DNA of 64,000 nucleotides from Pseudahrensia aquimaris (GTDB taxonomy: Bacteria > Pseudomonadota > Alphaproteobacteria > Rhizobiales > Rhizobiaceae): assembly GCF_042676045.1 (NCBI RefSeq), contig NZ_JBHTJV010000025.1, forward strand, positions 124,001-188,000, in the 5' to 3' direction. Within the stretch, counting starts at the first letter, position 1, and each line of letters opens with the position of its first letter. Positions 60,880 to 64,000 of the stretch are shown here, piece by piece. The translations under genes and the position numbers were made by a program. A model generated the notes under the pieces. That model searched no databases. It worked only from the letters and a program-made list of their open reading frames with translations, and was not told where the DNA came from.

Positions 60880-63729
60880 ATGAAGCATGATGTGAAGCTG
60901 AATGAGAAGCTTGGCGAGAAGAAGCAGACCACATGCTACATGTGCGCCTGCCGCTGCGGCATCAACGTCTATCTGAAGCCCGGTGCGCACGGCGAAAAGA
61001 CCGTGCGTTACATCGAGGGCAACCGCGACCACCCGATCAACAAGGGTGTGCTTTGCGCCAAGGGGTCTGCTGGGATCATGCAGCACTATTCGCCTGCGCG
61101 GCTCAACGCGCCGATGAAGCGGGTGGGGCCGCGCGGTTCCGGCAAGTTTGAAGAAATTTCGTGGGAAGAGGCGCTGACGATTGCCAAAGACTGGCTGGAG
61201 CCGCTCAAGCAAGACCCGCGCAAGTTGGCCTTCTTCACGGGCCGCGACCAGTCGCAGTCCCTGACATCCTGGTGGGCGCAGCAGTTCGGCACGCCGAATT
61301 ACGCTGCCCACGGCGGATTTTGTTCGGTGAACATGGCGGCAGCCGGTATCTACACAATCGGAGGCGCGTTCTGGGAATTCGGTGCGCCGGATTGGGAGCG
61401 CACCAAGCTGTTTTTGATGTTTGGCGTAGCGGAAGACCACGATTCCAATCCGTTGAAGATCGGCCTTGGGAAATTGAAAAAGAACGGCGGTCGGTTTGTT
61501 TCCGTCAATCCCGTTCGAACAGGTTATTCGGCCATTGCCGACAATTGGCTGGGCGTGAAGCCCGGCACTGACGGTTTGCTCATCCTGTCCGTCATCCACG
61601 AATTGCTGCGAATGCAGAAGATTGATCTGGACTACCTGCGCCGCTATTCCAACGCGCCTTGGTTGGTGATCGACAATCCGGGTGGTGCCGATCACGGCCT
61701 GTTTGCTCGCGATAAAGACGGCAAGGAACTGGTCTGGGATGCTGCGAAGAAGAAAGCTGTTCCGCACGACACGAAGGGTGTGAAGCCTGCCATGGCGGGG
61801 ACATTTGCGCCGAAAAAAGGCCAAAAGGCCAAGACCGCGCTGACGCTGATGATTGAGGAATATTCCGACGCCAAATACGCGCCAGAAGCGGTGGCTGACG
61901 AGACGGGCATCGCAGCCGAGACGATCCGCGGCTTGGCGAAGGAAATTGCCGATGTCGCCTTCGAGCAGGAAATCGTGATCGAGCAGGAATGGGTGGATAT
62001 GAAAGGCGAGAAGCACGACCGCTTCATCGGCCGTCCGGTTTCCATGCACGCCATGCGCGGAATCTCGGCTCATTCCAATGGTTTCCAGACCTGTCGCGCC
62101 ATCCACGTTTTGCAGGTGCTGATCGGTTCCATCGATTGCCCCGGTGGGCATCGCTACAAGCCGTCTTACCCGAAGCCTTACACGGCGCATCCCAAGCCTC
62201 ACGGTTTTGCCGCTGACAAGGCGAAGTCGGGGCCCATCCCCGGGCCGCATCTGGGCTATCCGCATGGGCCGGAAGATCTGTTGCTGGACGATGACGGCTC
62301 GCCCGTGCGCATCGACAAGGCGTTCACTTGGGACGCGCCGCTCTCTGCCCACGGCATGATGCACATGGTCATCGCCAACGCCCATGCGGGCGATCCTTAC
62401 AAGATCGACATGCTGTTCATGTATATGGCGAACATGGCGTGGAACTCATCGATGAACACGCGCGGCGTGATCGACATGCTGACCGACAAGGACGAGAACG
62501 GCGAATATGTGATCCCGCGTCTCATCTATTCCGATGCATATTCGTCGGAAATGGTGGCTTACTCCGACCTCATCCTGCCCGATACGACCTATCTGGAACG
62601 TCACGACTGTATCTCGTTGCTGGACCGCCCGATTTCTGAGCCGGAAGCGGTGTGCGATTCCATCCGCTGGCCTGTGGTGGAACCGGAGCGCGATGTGCGC
62701 GGATTTCAGTCCGTTTTGCTCGATCTCGGCGCGCGGCTTGGGCTTAACGGCATGACGAACGAAGACGGAAGCGCGAAATATGCCGATTATGCCGACTACA
62801 TGGTCAACCACGAGCGCAAGCCCGGCATTGGCCCGCTGGCCGGTTGGCGCGGCAAGAAGGGCGATAAGGCGGGGCGGGGCGAGCCAAACCCGAACCAGCT
62901 TGAGGAGTACAAGAAGAACGGGTCGTTCTTCATGCATCACATTCCCGAGGAGGCACGGTTCTTCAAACACGCCAACAGGGCTTATCAGGATTTTGCTGTC
63001 GATATGGGTTTCTTCGATGCGCCCCAGCCGGTGACGTTCCAGCTTTATTCTGAAGTTCTGCAGAAGTTCCGTCTCGCTGGCGAAGGCCACGGCGAGCACC
63101 AGCCGCCGGAACGTCTGCGCGAACGGGTGGTGGAGACGTTCTCGCCGCTGCCGATCTGGTATGCCCCGTTTGAAGGCGCTGGTTTGGGCGACCGCACAGA
63201 CAAAGAGTTTCCCTATCATGCGCTAACGCAGCGCCCGATGGCGATGTATCACTCGTGGGGGTCGCAGAACGCCTGGTTGCGCCAGATCCACACGACCAAC
63301 CCGCTGTATATTCCCTCCGATCTGGCCCGCGCCAAGGGCCTAGAAGAGGGGGACTGGGCATGGGTGACGTCATGGCATGGCAAGATCAAGGTTCAGGTCG
63401 CGCCCATGGATGCGGTCAACGGCTCTACCATGTGGACGTGGAACGCCATCGGCAAACGCCGGGGCGCCTGGGCGCTCGATAAAGATGCGCCGGAAGCCAC
63501 CAAGGGCTTCCTGCTCAACCACCTTATTTCCGAGCTGCTGCCACCGAAAGGCGACGGGCACCGCTGGGCAAACTCCGACCCGATAACCGGGCAGGCGGCC
63601 TGGTATGACCTGCGGGTGAACATCGAGAAGGCAGATGCTGGCGAAGAAGTAAGCCTGCCGAAGGTTGAAGGACAACCGGAGCAAAAAACGCCGGATGAAC
63701 TTCGCTACGGATTGGAGTGGACGAAATGA
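60880..63729 (+). CDS. soeA: Molybdopterin oxidoreductase, sulfite dehydrogenase SoeA-like
   Basis: 949 residues; ATG 60880 follows GGGAGCCGG. The N-terminal 4Fe-4S motif is 'CYMCACRCGINVYL' with 'GVLCAKGSAG'. The bis-MGD domain includes 'FFTGRDQSQSLTSWWAQQFG', 'MFGVAEDHDSNPLKIGLGKL' and the C-terminal 'WGSQNAWLRQIHTTNPLYIP'. There is no twin-arginine signal, so it faces the cytoplasm, as expected for SoeABC. Order after xsc and tauE and the ferredoxin-type subunit next fit sulfite:quinone oxidoreductase; other DMSO-reductase-family roles remain possible. Confidence 0.82.
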   Translation: MKHDVKLNEKLGEKKQTTCYMCACRCGINVYLKPGAHGEKTVRYIEGNRDHPINKGVLCAKGSAGIMQHYSPARLNAPMKRVGPRGSGKFEEISWEEALTIAKDWLEPLKQDPRKLAFFTGRDQSQSLTSWWAQQFGTPNYAAHGGFCSVNMAAAGIYTIGGAFWEFGAPDWERTKLFLMFGVAEDHDSNPLKIGLGKLKKNGGRFVSVNPVRTGYSAIADNWLGVKPGTDGLLILSVIHELLRMQKIDLDYLRRYSNAPWLVIDNPGGADHGLFARDKDGKELVWDAAKKKAVPHDTKGVKPAMAGTFAPKKGQKAKTALTLMIEEYSDAKYAPEAVADETGIAAETIRGLAKEIADVAFEQEIVIEQEWVDMKGEKHDRFIGRPVSMHAMRGISAHSNGFQTCRAIHVLQVLIGSIDCPGGHRYKPSYPKPYTAHPKPHGFAADKAKSGPIPGPHLGYPHGPEDLLLDDDGSPVRIDKAFTWDAPLSAHGMMHMVIANAHAGDPYKIDMLFMYMANMAWNSSMNTRGVIDMLTDKDENGEYVIPRLIYSDAYSSEMVAYSDLILPDTTYLERHDCISLLDRPISEPEAVCDSIRWPVVEPERDVRGFQSVLLDLGARLGLNGMTNEDGSAKYADYADYMVNHERKPGIGPLAGWRGKKGDKAGRGEPNPNQLEEYKKNGSFFMHHIPEEARFFKHANRAYQDFAVDMGFFDAPQPVTFQLYSEVLQKFRLAGEGHGEHQPPERLRERVVETFSPLPIWYAPFEGAGLGDRTDKEFPYHALTQRPMAMYHSWGSQNAWLRQIHTTNPLYIPSDLARAKGLEEGDWAWVTSWHGKIKVQVAPMDAVNGSTMWTWNAIGKRRGAWALDKDAPEATKGFLLNHLISELLPPKGDGHRWANSDPITGQAAWYDLRVNIEKADAGEEVSLPKVEGQPEQKTPDELRYGLEWTK

Positions 63730-63756
63730 TGAGAATTCTAGCAGTCGCAACCTCTT

Positions 63757-63886
63757 CCTTGAGGGGAGGTCGGAGAGCGAAGCGATCCGGGTGGGGGACG
63801 GAATGCCCATCTCATTCTCGAAACCTTGCTGTTTTTTCCTTTGCCCCCACCCCAATCGGCTGCGCCTCTTGGGCCTCCCCTCAAGG
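63757..63886. repeat. Long imperfect inverted repeat (palindromic intergenic element)
   Basis: CCTTGAGGGGAGG (63757-63769) and CCTCCCCTCAAGG (63874-63886) are perfect 13-bp arms; inside them GGGTGGGGG (63789-63797) pairs with CCCCCACCC (63844-63852), with a partly paired stretch between. Such elements occur as dispersed repeats in Rhizobiales genomes. It fills most of the 169-nt gap between soeA and soeB. Confidence 0.8.
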
Positions 63887-63898
63887 GGGAGGCAAAGC

Positions 63899-64000
63899 AT
63901 GACCCTGCTTCCCGCTTCAACTGACAAGAAACTTGGTCTCGTTATCGACCTTGATACCTGCGTTGGCTGTCACGCTTGCGTTGTGTCGTGCAAAGAGTGG
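63899..64000 (+). CDS. soeB: Ferredoxin-type subunit, SoeB-like, 5' part (cut by window edge)
   Basis: The visible 34 codons read from ATG 63899 and include 'LGLVIDLDTCVGCHACVVSC', the first 4Fe-4S cluster of a DMSO-reductase-type iron-sulfur subunit. The GGGGGAGG ribosome site 7 nt upstream lies inside the palindromic repeat. A membrane subunit (SoeC) would be expected further on. Confidence 0.8.
   Translation, partial: MTLLPASTDKKLGLVIDLDTCVGCHACVVSCKEW

Noticed and set aside
60784..62385. 533-codon minus-strand frame opposite soeA
   Set aside because: Shadow of the molybdopterin oxidoreductase; composition is not protein-like.

Overview
The window looks like chromosomal DNA of a marine-type alphaproteobacterium, most likely Hyphomicrobiales (Rhizobiales). 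The evidence is the GC-rich coding, the chains of ATGA/TGATG start-stop overlaps, the cobalamin gene set (CobN-type cobaltochelatase, CobW, the CobIJHLMK methyltransferase and reductase series), a taurine route with a MocR-type TauR, and a trimethylamine-methyltransferase-family gene. No tRNA, rRNA, transposase, phage gene or CRISPR array was seen. Family names rest on reading the proteins by eye, without database searches.

Layout. 1-606 (-): start of an MttB-family methyltransferase cut by the window edge. 853-2004: iron-dependent alcohol dehydrogenase. 2127-7440: NAD-linked formate dehydrogenase operon (fused NuoE/NuoF-like beta subunit, a cupin, a periplasmic Spy-like protein, catalytic alpha subunit). 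7441-9646 (-): tungstate-type ABC importer in the order tupB-tupC-tupA, with a Nudix gene just upstream. 10456-11802 (-): secreted protein of seven repeats, each with two cysteines. 11974-15506: aminotransferase, acyl-CoA dehydrogenase and 3-hydroxyisobutyrate dehydrogenase (valine-type catabolism).

15590-41956 is a large cobalamin region. It runs: a structured leader with a terminator and cobQ; a canonical cobalamin riboswitch followed by hupE-cobU-cobW-cobN-cupin-cobO; two TerB-like genes; a second structured leader and a tight run from a His-rich small protein through cbiX, an unknown, cobH, a membrane protein, cobL, cobI, a cbiG-cobJ fusion and cobM; an SDR gene; the minus-strand run cbiD-cobK-P450; and cobA-cobB-cobC-cobD. 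Features of the early-cobalt (anaerobic) route (CbiX, full CbiG, CbiD) are mixed with late-cobalt features (CobN, CobK/L/M-type enzymes), and CobG, CobZ and CobF are not seen here. The P450 gene carries one in-frame TGA directly after the heme-ligand region.

41879-49946 (-): an alpha/beta hydrolase with a lysine-rich tail, a complete peptide-type ABC transporter (fused double ATPase, two permeases, binding protein), a DUF922-like secreted protein and an M20 deacylase. 50348-64000: L,D-transpeptidase, then a spread-out taurine/sulfonate module: Tpa transfers the amino group from taurine to pyruvate, Xsc splits sulfoacetaldehyde into acetyl phosphate and sulfite, a TauE-like permease can export sulfite, and SoeA/SoeB-like subunits can oxidise it. 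TauR and matching CTGGAC-type boxes sit upstream of tauR, xsc and possibly tpa. Between them lie a VOC/flavin-hydroxylase pair, a GH25 lysozyme-like protein and a small secreted cysteine protein.

The most unusual observations are the P450 with a single nonsense codon, the mosaic B12 pathway with an altered DMSP-lyase-like cupin, two structured leaders in the B12 region, the seven-repeat secreted protein, the tungstate transporter beside formate dehydrogenase, and RNA hairpins that can mask ribosome binding sites of the VOC gene and soeB.
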